Assembly: GCA_902579395.1 (NCBI GenBank) | Contig: CACHGK010000005.1 | Coordinates: 28,481-92,480 of the forward strand | Direction of reading: 5' to 3' | Source of the DNA: an uncultured Alphaproteobacteria bacterium | GTDB taxonomy: Bacteria; Pseudomonadota; Alphaproteobacteria; Methylaequorales; Methylaequoraceae | Length of the DNA stretch: 64,000 nt | In this document: positions 62,745-64,000 of the stretch, piece by piece | Layout: each line of letters opens with the position of its first letter | Position numbering within the stretch: position 1 is the stretch's first letter | Notes under the pieces: model-generated | The model's database searches: none | Seen by the model: the letters and a program-made list of their open reading frames with translations, nothing else | Told to the model about the DNA's origin: nothing | Position numbers and translations under genes: made by a program

Positions 62745-63592
62745 ATTATTCCTTTTATAAAACAAAAAATCAAATCAATACGTGATAATTTTATTTTTTT
62801 TTCTAATGGATCATTATTTTTTATCAGAAAACATAATCTTTTGGCAATATTAAATATAATTAGAGTTTCTTTTTTTAATCTCCATATATCTATCAATTTT
62901 AACCCTGTTTTTGAATTATTTAATAATTTTTCAGTTTTTTTTACCATTTCGTTCTTAAGTTTAATAAATCTTTCTGATGATTTCTGATTATTTAGATTTT
63001 TAATTTCAATTGAATATTTTTCAAATAATGACACTGGTATATATACTCTATCAAGTTTTTTAAAGTCTTCTTTACAGTCTTGGAGATGATTTATTATTTG
63101 AAGACATGTACATAAATTATCACTAGATTTAAAGATTTTTTCTTTATTAATGATTTTTTTTTTACTTTTTTGATAACTTAAATCTATAAAAAATCTTCCA
63201 ACTGGATTTGCAGAATATCTACAGTAATTAATTAGCTCAGACCAGTTTCTATATCTTTTCTTCGTTGCATCTAATTTAAATGCTTTAAGAAGATTTCGTG
63301 AATGTTTTTTTGCAAAACTAAGTTCTTTAAATGCTGATATTAAATTATTTAATACTAAAATATCGGTTTTAATTCCATTTTGGATTGAAAAATCGAAAAA
63401 ATTTAAAATTTTTAGTTTTTTATTCGAACCTAGCGAGGGATGGTCAGCAATATCATCAGCTGTTCTGGCAAAAAAATAGAAAATTCTGATAAACTTTTTT
63501 ATTCTACTTTTGATAATTATGGAAGCGACAGGAAAATTCTCATTCTTAAAACTTTTTCCAGAAAGATAACTTGAAATATTTTTTTGATTAAT
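62735..63592 (-). CDS. hpnC: Squalene synthase-type HpnC, apparent ATT start
   Basis: HpnC, which converts presqualene diphosphate to hydroxysqualene. I translated the minus strand codon by codon: one uninterrupted frame of 285 residues runs from near 63592 to a stop at 62735. It contains [14 protein letters not shown], the first Asp motif [36 protein letters not shown] and the second motif [19 protein letters not shown], all in HpnC order. The only canonical start in frame is GTG 63034, which would delete two thirds including the catalytic motifs. The frame begins at ATT 63592, eight bases after a perfect AAGGAGG-like GGAAGGAG; ATT 63598 is an alternative. Confidence 0.87.
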   Translation of the reverse strand: MNQKNISSYLSGKSFKNENFPVASIIIKSRIKKFIRIFYFFARTADDIADHPSLGSNKKLKILNFFDFSIQNGIKTDILVLNNLISAFKELSFAKKHSRNLLKAFKLDATKKRYRNWSELINYCRYSANPVGRFFIDLSYQKSKKKIINKEKIFKSSDNLCTCLQIINHLQDCKEDFKKLDRVYIPVSLFEKYSIEIKNLNNQKSSERFIKLKNEMVKKTEKLLNNSKTGLKLIDIWRLKKETLIIFNIAKRLCFLIKNNDPLEKKIKLSRIDLIFCFIKGIIWD

Positions 63593-63593
63593 T

Positions 63594-64000
63594 TTAATAT
63601 CTCCTTCCTTTCCATGTATTACCTGATAATAGAAAGTGATTAAAAGCAGAGGTTAAAGTCATAATGACGTAAACGAAAGCGGAAAAGGGGAGTGCGAGTG
63701 TGTAATAAATTTTTATCTTATAGAATTTTATAGTTGGCAGATAAACTATAAGCATTATTATGAATGAAATGAGATTTAAGATTAAAAGTTTTGTTGTGAA
63801 TTTGTCAACAGTGAAGCAAAGTGAGGTTAGTATAATCATTAATGAGGGAAACAAATAGATTAGGAACATTCCAATTACTGAAACAAAGAGTAAAATAACT
63901 GAATGACCTAATTGTTCAAAAGCTGTTCGAGACACCATTCTCGAAATACTTTTTAGATCTTCATACCTTCTTTCACTTGTAACCTGATTTGTTAGTCCGA
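63594..64000 (-). CDS. hpnB: Hopanoid-associated glycosyltransferase HpnB, C-terminal part (gene continues outside the window)
   Basis: The last 134 residues or so of a membrane-associated glycosyltransferase. The frame is open to the window edge: GLTNQVTSERRYEDLKSISR, then SRTAFEQLGHSV, three hydrophobic segments, LPTIKFYKI and the C terminus FLLSGNTWKGRRY. The WKGR-Y ending and position directly before hpnC match HpnB in other alphaproteobacterial hopanoid loci. An ATG at 63938 within it is an internal methionine, not the start. The stop lies two bases before the hpnC ATT. Confidence 0.8.
   Translation of the reverse strand, partial: GLTNQVTSERRYEDLKSISRMVSRTAFEQLGHSVILLFVSVIGMFLIYLFPSLMIILTSLCFTVDKFTTKLLILNLISFIIMLIVYLPTIKFYKIKIYYTLALPFSAFVYVIMTLTSAFNHFLLSGNTWKGRRY

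Noticed and set aside
62735-63034. 99-codon protein starting at GTG 63034
   Set aside because: It is only the C-terminal third of HpnC; the same frame upstream contains the catalytic motifs without any stop.
63594-63938. 114-codon membrane protein as an independent gene
   Set aside because: The frame remains open upstream of its ATG to the window edge and the sequence matches the C terminus of HpnB, so it is part of a longer gene.

Overview
This is a roughly 64-kb piece of a low-GC (about 30% by eye), densely packed bacterial chromosome. Gene families and gene orders point to an alphaproteobacterium: dapE-dapD, argB-engB-yidC-rnpA-rpmH, metZ-apaG, and hpn hopanoid genes with hpnH and ispH. 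The lifestyle suggested is a streamlined, probably marine, methylotroph. I cannot place it below class level. No phage, insertion sequence, CRISPR array or rRNA was seen. Most genes are spaced by under 50 bp or overlap.

Layout. (1) 1-9.5 kb, housekeeping: dapE (cut by the window edge), dapD, a HAD phosphatase, argB, engB, yidC, rnpA and rpmH on the minus strand, then ggt, and panB-panC on the plus strand. (2) 9.5-21.5 kb: a lipoprotein, tRNA-Arg(ACG), nrdA-nrdB behind a probable pair of NrdR boxes, mscS, recX, an ABC-2 permease, argD-argF, trkH, apaG and metZ. (3) 21.5-36.3 kb, the lanthanide/PQQ methanol oxidation island: an ABC system of the lut/ped type, two exported unknown proteins, pqqABCDE, a pseudoazurin, xoxJ-xoxG-xoxF on the minus strand, a fused SoxYZ-like carrier and two more exported unknowns. 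(4) 36.3-52.8 kb, the tetrahydromethanopterin/methylofuran C1 island: cofactor biosynthesis genes (folB-like, mfnE, mfnB, mfnF and mfnD types, RFAP synthase, DHPS-like, flavoprotein, HisA-like, CitG-like, three ATP-grasp ligases) mixed with the catabolic enzymes fae, mtdB, mch and fhcB-fhcD-fhcC. (5) 52.9-64 kb, hopanoid synthesis: hpnA (frameshifted), ispH and hpnH on plus; hpnG, shc, hpnE, hpnD, dxs, hpnC and hpnB (cut by the window edge) on minus.

How it fits together. Methanol would be oxidised in the periplasm by XoxF using PQQ (made by PqqA-E) and a lanthanide (probably brought in by the ABC system). Electrons would go to cytochrome XoxG and possibly to the pseudoazurin. Formaldehyde is then condensed with tetrahydromethanopterin by Fae and oxidised by MtdB and Mch; the formyl group is moved to methylofuran and released as formate by the Fhc complex. 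Notably the fhcA gene that normally lies between fhcB and fhcD is absent.

Most notable observations: the missing fhcA; at least two protein-supported genes (hpnC and the OrfY-type ATP-grasp gene) that lack any ATG/GTG/TTG start, plus rnpA with an apparent CTG start inside rpmH; a frameshift in hpnA at a T run; a structured xoxF leader and a terminator between xoxF and xoxG; a strong hairpin separating pqqA from pqqB; and several conserved-looking but unassigned genes inside the C1 islands.
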